Below, piece after piece: positions 17,687 to 28,340 of a stretch of 64,000 nucleotides of DNA; position 1 is the first letter of the stretch, and the number at the start of each line of letters is the position of its first letter. The stretch is from assembly GCF_024756255.1 (NCBI RefSeq), contig NZ_JANUHB010000002.1, positions 1,178,001 to 1,242,000 on the forward strand, in the 5' to 3' direction. The stretch is from Massilia agilis (GTDB lineage: Bacteria; Pseudomonadota; Gammaproteobacteria; Burkholderiales; Burkholderiaceae_D). Below the pieces are notes generated by a model. That model ran no database searches and was not told where the DNA came from. It was given only the letters and a program-made list of their open reading frames with translations. The position numbers were made by a program, and so were the translations under genes.

Positions 17687-19081
17687 ATGGAAACCCGGAC
17701 CGAAAAAGACAGCTTTGGGCCTATCGAAGTACCTGCGGATCACCTGTGGGGCGCGCAGACGCAGCGCTCGCTGCACCATTTCCACATCTCCACCGAGCGG
17801 ATGGCGCCAGAGCTGGTTGCCGCGCTGGCGCAGGTCAAGCGGGCGGCGGCGGCCGTCAACCGCTCGCTCGGCAAGCTGGAGCGCGACAAGGCCGACGCCA
17901 TCATGAAAGCCGCCGACGAGGTGCTCGAAGGTAAGCACGAGGACGAGTTTCCGCTGTCCGTGTGGCAGACCGGCTCGGGCACACAGAGCAACATGAACAT
18001 GAACGAGGTGCTGGCCAACCGCGCCTCCGAGATCCTGGGTGGGCCGCGCGGCCAGGCGCGGCTGCTGCACCCGAACGACCATGTGAACATGGGCCAGTCG
18101 TCCAACGACATGTTCCCGACCGCGATGCACGTGGCCGCCGCCACCGCCGTGTCGCAGCGGGTACTGCCGGCGCTGGCACGGCTGCGCGGCACGCTGGAAG
18201 TGAAGTCGCGCGACTTTGCCGGCATCGTCAAGATCGGCCGCACCCACCTGCAGGACGCGACGCCGCTCACGCTCGGGCAGGAATTCTCGGGCTACGTGGC
18301 GCAGCTGGAATTTGCCGAGCACGCGATCCGCACCACCCTGCCCGGCCTGCTGATGCTGGCGGCCGGCGGCACCGCCGTCGGCACCGGACTGAACGCGCAC
18401 CCCGAGTTTGCGCCGCGCATTGCGGCCGAGATCGGATCGCGCACCGGGCTGTCGTTCAAGAGCGCACCCAACAAATTCGCGGCGCTGGCCGCGCACGACG
18501 CCATTGTCTCGGCGCATGGCGCGCTCAAGACGCTGGGCACCGCGCTCATGAAGATCGCCAACGACATACGGTGGATGGCGTCCGGCCCGCGCTCGGGCCT
18601 GGGCGAGCTCACGATTCCGGAGAACGAACCGGGCAGCTCGATCATGCCGGGCAAGGTCAACCCGACCCAGGCCGAGGCGATGACGATGCTGTGCTGCCAG
18701 GTATTCGGCAACGACGTGGCGATCACGATGGGCGGCTCGCAGGGCAACTTCGAACTGAACGTGTTCAAGCCGATGATTGCCCACAATTTCCTGCAGAGCT
18801 GCCGGCTGCTGGCCGATGGCATGCGCTCGTTCGACGAACATTGCGCGCGCGGCATCGAGCCGAACCGCGCCCGCATCGGCGAGCTGATGGAACGCTCGCT
18901 GATGCTGGTGACCGCGCTGGCCCCGCATATCGGCTATGATCGCGCGGCTCAAATCGCAAAGACCGCGCAGCACGAAGGCATCACCCTGCGTGAGGCGGCG
19001 CTGCGGTCCGGTCACGTGACCGAGCAGCAGTTCAACGAATGGATCGTGCCGATCGAAATGACACGGCCGCATCCGGTGTGA
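17687..19081 (+). CDS. fumC: Class II fumarate hydratase
   Basis: 464 residues, the usual length for FumC. The lyase signature [15 protein letters not shown] (about residues 315-330) is intact, and active-site regions [14 protein letters not shown] and [14 protein letters not shown] are present. The enzyme interconverts fumarate and malate in the TCA cycle as an iron-free cytosolic homotetramer. The ATG at 17687 is chosen over a GTG three bases upstream because AGGA is 7 bases before it. It is divergent from the FimV-like gene and convergent with the DoxX-like gene. Confidence 0.96.
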   Translation: METRTEKDSFGPIEVPADHLWGAQTQRSLHHFHISTERMAPELVAALAQVKRAAAAVNRSLGKLERDKADAIMKAADEVLEGKHEDEFPLSVWQTGSGTQSNMNMNEVLANRASEILGGPRGQARLLHPNDHVNMGQSSNDMFPTAMHVAAATAVSQRVLPALARLRGTLEVKSRDFAGIVKIGRTHLQDATPLTLGQEFSGYVAQLEFAEHAIRTTLPGLLMLAAGGTAVGTGLNAHPEFAPRIAAEIGSRTGLSFKSAPNKFAALAAHDAIVSAHGALKTLGTALMKIANDIRWMASGPRSGLGELTIPENEPGSSIMPGKVNPTQAEAMTMLCCQVFGNDVAITMGGSQGNFELNVFKPMIAHNFLQSCRLLADGMRSFDEHCARGIEPNRARIGELMERSLMLVTALAPHIGYDRAAQIAKTAQHEGITLREAALRSGHVTEQQFNEWIVPIEMTRPHPV

Positions 19082-19105
19082 GGCAGGCGCGTCGCGCCGA
19101 TGTTT

Positions 19106-19570
19106 CTACCGTTTTCCAGTCGGCGCGGCGATGACCGAGAGCACCGCCGGATAGCGAAGGAAGACCCCTGCCCACATGATTGCCGCGATATAGACGCCGA
19201 AGAGCACATGCGAAAACAGCGGCGATCCAATCCGGTAGTGCGCTGCGATCGCGCCGCCCAGGTAGCCAGTGAGATAAATCGCGCCGAGGACAGTTGTCCT
19301 GGGCAGCATGTGGAGTACGGCGCCCACCAGCAGCAACAGTCCCAGGAAAAAAACCGAGGACGAAGGCCACCCGAGTGCAACGGTCGCGCTGATGGCAACC
19401 TCGGCGCCGGCCAGTTTTCCGGCGGCGTCCAGCAAAAAGAATGCCGTGACCAGGCAGGTGAGAACCAGTCCGGCGCGGCGTCGTCGCTTGGATGCCCGCT
19501 CGCCATCGCCAATATCCGCGGTCACGCCGTTTGCAGCGCGCATGCCGTTCGTGGTGCTGGTGCTGTTCAT
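19106..19570 (-). CDS. DoxX-like small membrane protein
   Basis: 154 residues with four predicted membrane helices: AGLVLTCLVTAFFLLDAAGK, a segment around VFFLGLLLLVGAVLHML, VLGAIYLTGYLGGAIAAHY, and HVLFGVYIAAIMWAGVFL. The order, DAAGKL near helix 1 and GYLGGAIAAHYR before the last helix match the DoxX-like family. Biochemical role unknown. AGGAGG lies five bases before the ATG. It ends 25 bases from the convergent fumC. DoxX proteins can accompany bufferin operons, but this one is separated from the RiPP locus by two opposite-strand genes. Confidence 0.75.
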   Translation of the reverse strand: MNSTSTTNGMRAANGVTADIGDGERASKRRRRAGLVLTCLVTAFFLLDAAGKLAGAEVAISATVALGWPSSSVFFLGLLLLVGAVLHMLPRTTVLGAIYLTGYLGGAIAAHYRIGSPLFSHVLFGVYIAAIMWAGVFLRYPAVLSVIAAPTGKR

Positions 19571-19762
19571 TTTTGCCTCCTGATTTGGTCCGCGATCGCG
19601 TCCCTGTCCTTAGTCGATCAGGGCGACGCTTTTTCGACAGCTCCGGAATGATCCCGGCAGAACGAGCCCAGCGACTAGTCACACGACAATCGTGTTCGCA
19701 TCAGTGCTTCAATTGGCGGATAATCAAGTACTACAAAGATAAGACTACCTTACAGGGATTAA

Positions 19763-19975
19763 ATGGAACAGACAGTTATCGAATTGACATCGGAATTCAT
19801 CGAACTCAACCAGTTGCTCAAGGTGGCCGGGTTGGTGGACAGCGGCGGCGCCGGCAAGCACATGGTCGATAGCGGCGTGGTGTCAGTCGATGGCAAGCAG
19901 GAGCTGCGCAAGACCGCGAAAATCCGTGCCGGCCAGGTGGTCACCGTGGGCGATATGCGGATCAGCGTGAAATAA
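19763..19975 (+). CDS. S4-domain RNA-binding protein, YbcJ-like
   Basis: 70 residues forming a single S4 domain. The pattern FIELNQLLKVAGLVDSGG, then GVVSVDGKQELRKTAKI and GQVVTVGDMRI is that of YbcJ-family proteins, which are thought to bind structured RNA. Full length for the family. Confidence 0.88.
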   Translation: MEQTVIELTSEFIELNQLLKVAGLVDSGGAGKHMVDSGVVSVDGKQELRKTAKIRAGQVVTVGDMRISVK

Positions 19976-20077
19976 GCAGGCTGCCAGCCTGTGCGGCGCA
20001 CGTTTGCGCCGAGACAAATGCGCCAGGGCTCCCTTGTTTATATTTTAAGTGTGATCAACCGGCTTAAGGTGAGCGCG

Positions 20078-20371
20078 ATGGAAACCCCGGACAACAATTC
20101 CCATACGCAGGAACGGCTGATCGGCGACTTAAGGGCCGTCATCGAAAACGCGGAAGAGCTGCTGAAAAACACCGATCAGTACACCAGCGTGCTGTACCAG
20201 AACGCGCGGGCCAAGCTGGCCATGGCGCTGGACGCCGCCAACGAGGAGCTGGCGCGCTTCGAGGACGCCCAGCTTGCGCGCATGATCGACGCCACGCGCG
20301 AGGCCAACGCACGCTTTAACGACCAAACCGGCGAGGCACGCATCCTGCGCGCTTTCCAGGACCTGCACTGA
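20078..20371 (+). CDS. Soluble DUF883/ElaB-like helical protein
   Basis: 97 residues. The segment ERLIGDLRAVIENAEELLKN resembles the start of the ElaB/YqjD/YgaM (DUF883) family, inner-membrane anchored ribosome-associated proteins. The C-terminal GxxxG membrane helix of that family is missing; the protein instead ends in a second charged helix (LARMIDATREANARF). It may be a soluble relative or only a chance match. The start at 20078 has AAGGTGAG upstream. It is convergent with the RiPP enzyme gene. Confidence 0.55.
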   Translation: METPDNNSHTQERLIGDLRAVIENAEELLKNTDQYTSVLYQNARAKLAMALDAANEELARFEDAQLARMIDATREANARFNDQTGEARILRAFQDLH

Positions 20372-20406
20372 TTGACCAGCTCACAGGACGGGCGGATGTG
20401 CCCATG

Positions 20407-22364
<1,958 letters not shown>

Positions 22365-22417
22365 GTTTTCTCCTGTGATTGTGTACGGACGCGACGCTGG
22401 CGATTGTACCTGTCCCC

Positions 22418-22460
22418 AAAACGAAAGCAACCCGGGACCTCAGGCGAGGTGCCGGGTTGC
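22418..22460 (-). terminator. Intrinsic terminator of the yjfB-like gene
   Basis: On the minus strand GCAACCCGG/CCGGGTTGC with an additional ACCTC/GAGGT inner stem, then TTTCGTTTT. It insulates the RiPP operon from transcription coming from upstream. Confidence 0.85.
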
Positions 22461-22481
22461 GTCGCCGAGAATGCAAAAAGC

Positions 22482-22682
22482 TCAGGCGGTCGTATTCACA
22501 TTCTTGCCAAGATGTGCAGGCAGATTCTGGACGGTCGGGGTCGACTTGATGGCGTCGAGCAACTGGGTCGCGGTCGAGCTCTCGATCTCCTGTGCGCGCT
22601 TGAGCACGGCGATGTCCACTTCCTGCTTGGTACCCGTTTCGGCGATGCTGGTCGCGCCGCTGGCGATGCCGCTGATGTCCAT
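22482..22682 (-). CDS. YjfB-family putative motility protein
   Basis: 66 residues, MDISGIASGATSIAETGTKQ at the start, then a helix EVDIAVLKRAQEIESSTATQ. The N-terminal MDI(S)xIAS pattern and length fit the YjfB family, proteins often listed with motility genes. A sigma-28 type promoter precedes it, which supports that link independently. It has its own terminator, so it is a single-gene late flagellar unit. Confidence 0.8.
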   Translation of the reverse strand: MDISGIASGATSIAETGTKQEVDIAVLKRAQEIESSTATQLLDAIKSTPTVQNLPAHLGKNVNTTA

Positions 22683-22711
22683 TTTCTTCTCCTGAAGAGG
22701 CTGATCCTCCG

Positions 22712-22738
22712 TTGACGGCAGTTTTTTGAAGAACTTTA
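22712..22738 (-). promoter_or_regulatory. Sigma-28 (FliA) promoter of the yjfB-like gene
   Basis: Minus strand TAAAGTTC (22738-22731), 11 bases, GCCGTCAA (22719-22712). The first three bases are also the TAA stop of mobB. The box is 30 bases before the ATG. Confidence 0.75.
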
Positions 22739-23263
22739 GGAATTTTTTGTGAGCCAACTGTTGAGCCAGCCCAGGACCGCTTTCCGGTCGTTCAGGTCCA
22801 GCCATGCCAGCCTGGCGGGAGCGTCGGCGGGACGCGGCGCATCCGACGCCACCGCCACGATGTGGGGGTCGTCCAGGTACAGCGCGGGTCGGCCAAGGGA
22901 CGGACGGTGCACTTCCAGCTTGGGAATCGGCTCCCATTTGTAGCCTTCGACCAGGGTCAGGTCGGCCGGGGACAGCCGGGGCAGGAGCTCGTCCAGCGGC
23001 GGCTCGGCTTGTTCCCGCAGTTCGCGGGCGATCGCAATGCGGTAAGGCGAAACCAGCATCACCTCGCCCGCCCCGGCCCGGCGCAGGCGTGCGCTGTCGG
23101 TGTGCGGCGGCTCGAGCACCACGTCGTGGTGGCTGTGCTTGACGGCGTTGACCCTCAGCCCTCGGCCGGCCAGCTCACCGACCAGGTACTCGACCAACGT
23201 AGTCTTGCCGCTGCCGGACCAGCCGCAGATGCCCAGCACGCGGCCGCGATCAGAACGGGACAC
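22736..23263 (-). CDS. mobB: Molybdopterin-guanine dinucleotide biosynthesis protein B
   Basis: 175 residues of a P-loop GTPase. The Walker A is [10 protein letters not shown] near the N-terminus; the MobB-typical [11 protein letters not shown] and [20 protein letters not shown] follow. MobB helps MobA attach GMP to molybdopterin for DMSO-reductase-type enzymes. The GTG at 23263 lies inside the end of gspB (14-base overlap), so mobB is translated from the gspAB mRNA. No other molybdenum gene is in the window. Confidence 0.92.
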   Translation of the reverse strand: MSRSDRGRVLGICGWSGSGKTTLVEYLVGELAGRGLRVNAVKHSHHDVVLEPPHTDSARLRRAGAGEVMLVSPYRIAIARELREQAEPPLDELLPRLSPADLTLVEGYKWEPIPKLEVHRPSLGRPALYLDDPHIVAVASDAPRPADAPARLAWLDLNDRKAVLGWLNSWLTKNS

Positions 23264-23951
23264 GATAGCGGTACCCCCTGAAGTTCAGCACCGCTCCCTT
23301 TGGCAGAAGCTTTTCCAGCATCAGCCCGGGCGCGACCTCCTCGCCTTCGTGGCGCAGCGTCTTGTCCACCAGGACCAGGCGGTCGGCCGGGTTGGGCGAA
23401 TACATGTAGCCGCCGAAGGCTACCTTGGGCACGTCGCGCCGCACCGCATCCGGCAGGCCGTTCAGGGTCGGCAGGCCGTCGTCAGCCGACACGGGCGCCA
23501 CCACGGCAGGCTTGGCCACTTCCGCCGGCACGCTCGTTGCGGCAGGGGCCGGTTCGGGCGCCTTGCGTACCGGTTCGGCAGGCGGCCTTGCCGGTTTTGC
23601 TGCGGCCGGCGGCGCATCCGGCGCGCCCACGAGCGCTACCGCCGGAGCGGGCGATGCCGCAGCCGGGGGGTGCTGCGCGACGGCTGCATCATGGGCAGGC
23701 GCCGGACCGGGAGCCACGGCCGGTGCGGCAGCCTGCGCCACCACGGCCGGTGCGGGAGTGCCAGCGTGCTGGCGCCAGGCCAGTATCGCGCCCGCCACCA
23801 GCAGCACGCCGGCGGCGGCGCCGATCACGAGCGGCTTGCGGCGCTGTGCCGCCTGCGGCGCGCCGTGGGCGGCCGGCGCATGGATGGTCGGCGCGCTGCC
23901 CAGCTGGCGTTCGGCCTGGGCCTTCTTGAGCGCTTCGAGGATGTAGGACAT
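23250..23951 (-). CDS. gspB: Type II secretion assembly factor GspB
   Basis: 233 residues. A cytoplasmic N-terminus [18 protein letters not shown] (the family hallmark) is followed by one membrane helix ([20 protein letters not shown]), a long Pro/Ala-rich periplasmic stretch, and a C-terminal GspB domain including [20 protein letters not shown] and [18 protein letters not shown]. GspB pairs with the GspA ATPase to insert the GspD secretin through peptidoglycan. It starts one base after the gspA stop. Confidence 0.88.
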   Translation of the reverse strand: MSYILEALKKAQAERQLGSAPTIHAPAAHGAPQAAQRRKPLVIGAAAGVLLVAGAILAWRQHAGTPAPAVVAQAAAPAVAPGPAPAHDAAVAQHPPAAASPAPAVALVGAPDAPPAAAKPARPPAEPVRKAPEPAPAATSVPAEVAKPAVVAPVSADDGLPTLNGLPDAVRRDVPKVAFGGYMYSPNPADRLVLVDKTLRHEGEEVAPGLMLEKLLPKGAVLNFRGYRYRVPF

Positions 23952-23952
23952 C

Positions 23953-25560
23953 TTATTTCCCGGTCCGGTTAAGCGAGAGCAGGCGCGGCTCTTCCACGCC
24001 CGACAGCTGGTTCAGGCGCATGTAGGTGCGCGGCCCGGCCACGCCGTCCGCCTTCAGGTTCTGTTTGGACTGAAAGTCGCGCAGCAGCCCCTGCATGCGC
24101 TTGCCCAGCGGCCGGTCCACCGGCGGTACGTCGATCTTGTTGAGCTGCGCCAGGCGCTCGGCGATCCAGTCCACGTCCGGCCCCTGGTCGCCAATGCCAA
24201 CCTGGTCGCGGAAAGCGCGCGGCATCTTCCAGAAGGTGGTGTACTCGCCGTCGAACAAGGGCGCGAGCGTGGCCAGGCCCACGGTCTGGCGCTTGCCGTT
24301 GGCGGACAAGGTGGCGGTGGCGTCGTCCATGCGGGTCAGGACCGCGTAACCGACATGGGCGCCGTCGTGCAGCGTTACGATTGCGGGCCGGTCCAGGAGG
24401 CGCAGTTCGTACAGCCCTCCCCGGCCCTGGTGGCAGCGCAGGTTGAGCTTGAGCGCGGCCTGGCATGGTTCGCCTTCGGGCAGCGGCTGGCCCCACAGCG
24501 CGGCCAGCTCGCGCAGCGCGGCGTCCTGGCTGGCGTGGGCCACCGGCTTGGCGGGCGCGGTGTTTGTCCTGGCGGGTGCCGGTGAGGCAAGCGCCGAGGA
24601 TACCGGCGCGACCTTGGCGATGGCTGGCGCGGCCTGCTGGCGCGGCAGCAGCTGCCAGGCGGCGGTGGCGCTGATGGCAACGGCCATCAGGGCGCCGCCG
24701 GCGAACACCGGCCAGCGGCGCCGGCGCGCGTCTGGCTGCTCGCTGCCGAACACCTCCTGCGCGGCGCGGCGCAGGATCGGCCGCGTCACCTCGCGGCTGT
24801 TCTCGACGTAGGCACCGAGCAGCCCGCGGTCGCACAGCAGGTTGATCCGGCGCGGCACGCCGTGCGCGAGCCGGTGAATCAGCGGCGCGAGCGAGACCGG
24901 AATCGGCGTGGGCCCGGTCACGCCAGCCACCGCCAGCCGGTGCGCGACATAGGCCCCGGTTTCGGACTCGGACAGCGGCCCGAGGTGGTAGCGCGCGATC
25001 ACGCGCTGGGCCAGCTGCTCCAGCTCGGGACGCTCGACCATCTGGCGCAGCTCGGGCTGGCCGATCAGGATGATCTGCAGGAGCTTGCGCTCGCTGGTTT
25101 CAAGGTTGGTTAGCAGGCGCAGCTGCTCGAGCACGTCGGCCGACAGGTTCTGCGCCTCGTCGATCACCAGCACGTTGTTCAGGCCCCTGGCGTGCGCGTC
25201 CAGCAGGTACTGGTTGATCGCGTCCACATACAGCTTGGCGCCCGTGGCCCCGGCCGCGCGCGGCGGCAGCGCAATGCCGAACTCGTCGCATACGGTCGAC
25301 AGCAGCTCTTCCACCGTCAGGCGCGGATTGAAGATGTAGGCCAGGCGGCAGTTGCCCGGCACCTGCTCGATGAAGCAGCGGCACACGGTGGTCTTGCCGG
25401 CGCCGATCTCGCCGGTGAGCAGGACAAAGCCGCCGCCGCTGTCGATCCCGTACAGCAGGTGGGCGAGCGCCTCACGGTGGCGCTCGCTCATGAACAGGTA
25501 GCGCGGGTCGGGCGCGATCGAGAACGGGGCTTGCTTCAGGCTGAAATAATTGTTGTACAT
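23953..25560 (-). CDS. gspA: Type II secretion ATPase GspA/ExeA
   Basis: 535 residues. An AAA+ domain opens with MYNNYFSLKQAPFSIAPDP, Walker A GEIGAGKTT and Walker B VLVIDEAQNL. A membrane helix (WPVFAGGALMAVAISATAAW) follows near residue 260, then a periplasmic region ending in a peptidoglycan-binding domain (LLRDFQSKQNLKADGVAGPR). It remodels peptidoglycan for secretin insertion with GspB. The start at 25560 is chosen by family conservation; no clear Shine-Dalgarno is seen, and ATG at 25593 is an alternative. Confidence 0.9.
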   Translation of the reverse strand: MYNNYFSLKQAPFSIAPDPRYLFMSERHREALAHLLYGIDSGGGFVLLTGEIGAGKTTVCRCFIEQVPGNCRLAYIFNPRLTVEELLSTVCDEFGIALPPRAAGATGAKLYVDAINQYLLDAHARGLNNVLVIDEAQNLSADVLEQLRLLTNLETSERKLLQIILIGQPELRQMVERPELEQLAQRVIARYHLGPLSESETGAYVAHRLAVAGVTGPTPIPVSLAPLIHRLAHGVPRRINLLCDRGLLGAYVENSREVTRPILRRAAQEVFGSEQPDARRRRWPVFAGGALMAVAISATAAWQLLPRQQAAPAIAKVAPVSSALASPAPARTNTAPAKPVAHASQDAALRELAALWGQPLPEGEPCQAALKLNLRCHQGRGGLYELRLLDRPAIVTLHDGAHVGYAVLTRMDDATATLSANGKRQTVGLATLAPLFDGEYTTFWKMPRAFRDQVGIGDQGPDVDWIAERLAQLNKIDVPPVDRPLGKRMQGLLRDFQSKQNLKADGVAGPRTYMRLNQLSGVEEPRLLSLNRTGK

Positions 25561-25649
25561 GTCGAACCGGTCGCCGGCAGCGTTTTCATGCATGCGAAGT
25601 AGTGTTGGATCGGGTTCCGGCGTGCGCAACAGTGCGGTTACGGCCGGGC

Positions 25650-25835
25650 CTAGAGCTTGGACAGCCAGTTGCGGTTGGACGCAATCTGCGCCTTGGTGGC
25701 CGCCGGCAGCGCGTCGTAACAGCCGGGGTGCTGCTTGAGTGCATTTTCCCGCACTTCCTTCTGCATGCCGTTAACCACGAAAACATAAACGGTCACACCT
25801 TCGGCATTCTTGCGGGTGCCCATGTATCGAATCAC
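25650..25835 (-). CDS. Small conserved-looking hypothetical protein
   Basis: 61 residues, MIRYMGTRKNAEGVTVYVFV at the start, then basic and helical. GGAGG lies 8 bases before the GTG at 25835, which makes translation likely. I do not recognise the family. It has no signal or membrane segment. It lies upstream of gspA on the same strand, 89 bases away. Confidence 0.6.
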   Translation of the reverse strand: MIRYMGTRKNAEGVTVYVFVVNGMQKEVRENALKQHPGCYDALPAATKAQIASNRNWLSKL

Positions 25836-25873
25836 TTCTTATTCCTCCATGCAACTATTATGACATTTCGGAA

Positions 25874-26719
25874 TCAGGCGCCGCCAGCGCCCGGCGCCGG
25901 CGCTGCACGGCCGATGGCGCGGTACGCCGAGATGTTGCTCGCAAGCCACATCGCCGCCAGCGCGCGGTTGTCATGTTGCCAAGGATGAAACGACGGCCGC
26001 AGGTAATGCAGGCATGGCAGGAACAAATGCCATGCCACCCCGCGCCACCCGAACCACATGCGCGCGGCGCTGGCCCAGGTGCGCGGCTGCCACAGCGCGC
26101 CATCGTGCTTCAAATTGAACGCGGTCTGCAGGAACACGTCGAACCAGAACACCAGGCTGGCGTGCACGAACCACAGCACGCGCCTGACGTAACCGCCGCC
26201 CGCGGCGCGGTACACGTCGAACGCGACGGCCTTGTGCTCGGTCTCCTCGACCGCGTGCCAGGTCCACAACAGGTGCAGCGCGGGGTCGGCCCCTTCCAGC
26301 CACTCGGGGTGGCGCAGCACGCCGTCGGCCAGCACCGCCGTGTAATGCTCCAGTGCGCAGGTGATGGCCACGCGGCTCTTCACGTCCAGCTTTGCAATGC
26401 GCCGCACCCGCCGCGCGATCGCCTTTTCCAGCGTGAAGCCGAAGCCCTGCTGCGCCAGCTGCGCGTTGTACTGGATGTGGGCGAAGCGGTGGCTCGCCTC
26501 CTGCCCCACGAAATCCCTGACCTCGGCCGCCAGGGCCGGGTCGGACAGCCTTGCCGGCGGCACCGCGCGCAGGCTGTCGATGAACATCTGCTCGCCGATG
26601 GGAAAGGTCATCGACAACGCATTGAAGAACTGCGTGCGATAGGCGTCGCCCGCCAGCCAGCGGCGGCTGAAACCGCGGGACAGGTCGACGTCGAGCTTGC
26701 GGACGGTGAGCGAGCACAT
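25874..26719 (-). CDS. PF10118 family putative metal-dependent hydrolase
   Basis: 281 residues, mostly helical. Two histidine/acid motifs typical of the family are present: VGQEASHRFAHIQYN near residue 87 and WHAVEETEHKAVAFDVYRAA near residue 165. These resemble di-iron helical-bundle sites rather than a classic hydrolase, and true activity is unknown. Two hydrophobic stretches (VLWFVHASLVFWFDVFL and GWRGVAWHLFLPCLHYL) suggest membrane contact. The ATG at 26719 has no good ribosome site, but it begins the family-like sequence. Confidence 0.75.
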   Translation of the reverse strand: MCSLTVRKLDVDLSRGFSRRWLAGDAYRTQFFNALSMTFPIGEQMFIDSLRAVPPARLSDPALAAEVRDFVGQEASHRFAHIQYNAQLAQQGFGFTLEKAIARRVRRIAKLDVKSRVAITCALEHYTAVLADGVLRHPEWLEGADPALHLLWTWHAVEETEHKAVAFDVYRAAGGGYVRRVLWFVHASLVFWFDVFLQTAFNLKHDGALWQPRTWASAARMWFGWRGVAWHLFLPCLHYLRPSFHPWQHDNRALAAMWLASNISAYRAIGRAAPAPGAGGA

Positions 26720-26889
26720 GCAGATGAATATACACGCGGCGCGGGCAAGTGCAAGCGCGCACTTCAACCCCCGGCTTGCGCAGTTGATTCCCGATTTTCG
26801 GCGGTCTGTCGTTTTGGCCGTGCAGGCCGGCGGCTGGCGGTCTATTGTGCAGGCTCCCGGCACCGCGCCGCCACCTGATAACAAGACCA

Positions 26890-28245
26890 ATGAAGACAGC
26901 TCTCAAACTCACCGCGCTGGCCGCCGCCGTGGCCGTCGGCGCCATCGCCAGCCAGGCCAGCCAGGCCCAGACCCAGCGCGCCGGCGTCGTCACCGAACAG
27001 CGTGCCGTTGGCGCCTTCACCGCGCTGGAACTGTCCGGCCCCTTCCACGTCGTCGTCCATGCACAGGGCAAGAACGCGCTGGAGCTGTCGGGCGAGCGCA
27101 AGGAGCTCGACGAGGTCGAGGTCTTCACGCGCGGCGACACGCTGGTGGTGCGCCCGCGCTCGCACGTGGCGGGCTTTCACTTCAGCTGGGGAAGGCAGCG
27201 CGACCCGGTCCAGGTCACGATCGGCGCGCAAGGCCTGAAACGGCTGTCGGTGGGCGGCAGCGGCGACGTCGAGGTGGACCAGTTGAGCGGCGAGAAAGTC
27301 GCACTGGAAGTGGACGGCCCGGGCGACCTGCGCGCCTCGGGCGCGGTGCGCGAGCTGGCCGTCAAGAGCGGCGGCAGCGGCGACGCCGACCTGCGCCAGC
27401 TGGCCGCGGCCAACCTGAGCCTGGCCATGTCCGGCCCGGGCAACGTCCGCCTGTCGGGCGTGGCCAACGACATGAACGCCAGTGTCACCGGCTCGGGCGA
27501 CCTGAAGGCCGATGGACTGCACCTGGCCCGCCTGCAGCTGCAGATGAGCGGCCCGGGCAACGTCAATTTGTCGGGCAGCGCGCGCGAGCTGCGCGCCGAG
27601 GTGACCGGCTCCGGCGACCTGGAAGCCTGCAGCCTCGCGGTACAGGCGGTGCGCACGCTGCAGGGCGGCCCGGGCAGCGCGTGCGTGTCCGGCACCATCA
27701 AGCAGTTCGACGCCGAGGTGCACGGCTCGGGCGACCTGACCGCGCGCGGCCTGCAGGCCCAATCGGCGCGGGTACGCATGACCGGCCCGGGCAACGTGAC
27801 GCTGGCCGGCGCCACCACCGAGCTGGCCGCGCAAATGAGCGGTTCGGGCGACCTGAAGGCCGGCTCGCTGCAGGTGGCCAAGGCGCAGGTAGCGAGCCGC
27901 GGCCCGGGCGAGGTCGCGCTGGCCACGATCACCGACACGCTGGACGCACAGCTGCGCGGCTCGGGCAACCTGGCCGCCAACATGGCCGGCAAGCGCCTGC
28001 TGCTGAAGATCGACGGGCCGGGCGACGCCAGCATCAGCGGCACCGTGGACACGGTCAGCGCCGAGCTGACCGGCTCGGGCAGCCTCGAGGGCCGCGCCCT
28101 GACGGCGGCGCACACCGACATCCACGTGCGCGGCCCGGGCAGCGCGACGGTCAACCTGACCCAGCAAGCTGCCCAACAGGCCAACCGCCAGCGCGGCTCG
28201 ATCCTGGTGGTCGATCGCGAGGGCACGCACCACCTGCTGCAGTGA
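26890..28245 (+). CDS. Secreted DUF2807 beta-helix protein with alternating GSG/GPG turns
   Basis: 451 residues. A signal peptide (ALAAAVAVGAIASQASQA) is followed by a DUF2807 (putative autotransporter adhesin, head-GIN) region. From about residue 120, eight GSG(D/N/S) and eight GPG(N/D/S/E) turn motifs alternate about every 20 residues, each followed by a short beta strand (for example TGSGDLKADGL and SGPGNVNLSG). This should fold as a regular right-handed beta-helix. Role unknown; such proteins are predicted cell-envelope or adhesin domains. No autotransporter barrel is present. Expression signals are weak. Confidence 0.8.
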   Translation: MKTALKLTALAAAVAVGAIASQASQAQTQRAGVVTEQRAVGAFTALELSGPFHVVVHAQGKNALELSGERKELDEVEVFTRGDTLVVRPRSHVAGFHFSWGRQRDPVQVTIGAQGLKRLSVGGSGDVEVDQLSGEKVALEVDGPGDLRASGAVRELAVKSGGSGDADLRQLAAANLSLAMSGPGNVRLSGVANDMNASVTGSGDLKADGLHLARLQLQMSGPGNVNLSGSARELRAEVTGSGDLEACSLAVQAVRTLQGGPGSACVSGTIKQFDAEVHGSGDLTARGLQAQSARVRMTGPGNVTLAGATTELAAQMSGSGDLKAGSLQVAKAQVASRGPGEVALATITDTLDAQLRGSGNLAANMAGKRLLLKIDGPGDASISGTVDTVSAELTGSGSLEGRALTAAHTDIHVRGPGSATVNLTQQAAQQANRQRGSILVVDREGTHHLLQ

Positions 28246-28340
28246 GTAGCGGCGGCGTCCTGTGCTAATGTAACGCGGCGCTTTCGCGAGCGCCGCCACG
28301 CGTTGTATGTACATAGCCGCCTATAAAACCAAGGACGCCA

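Noticed and set aside
19106..19570. DoxX-like gene as a member of the bufferin operon
   Set aside because: Two plus-strand genes lie between it and the RiPP locus, and it has its own ribosome site and gap; the link is not supported by position.
27240..28190. Periodic DNA repeat resembling a repeat array
   Set aside because: The period comes from GSG/GPG codons in a protein; units are not identical and there are no spacers, so it is not a CRISPR.
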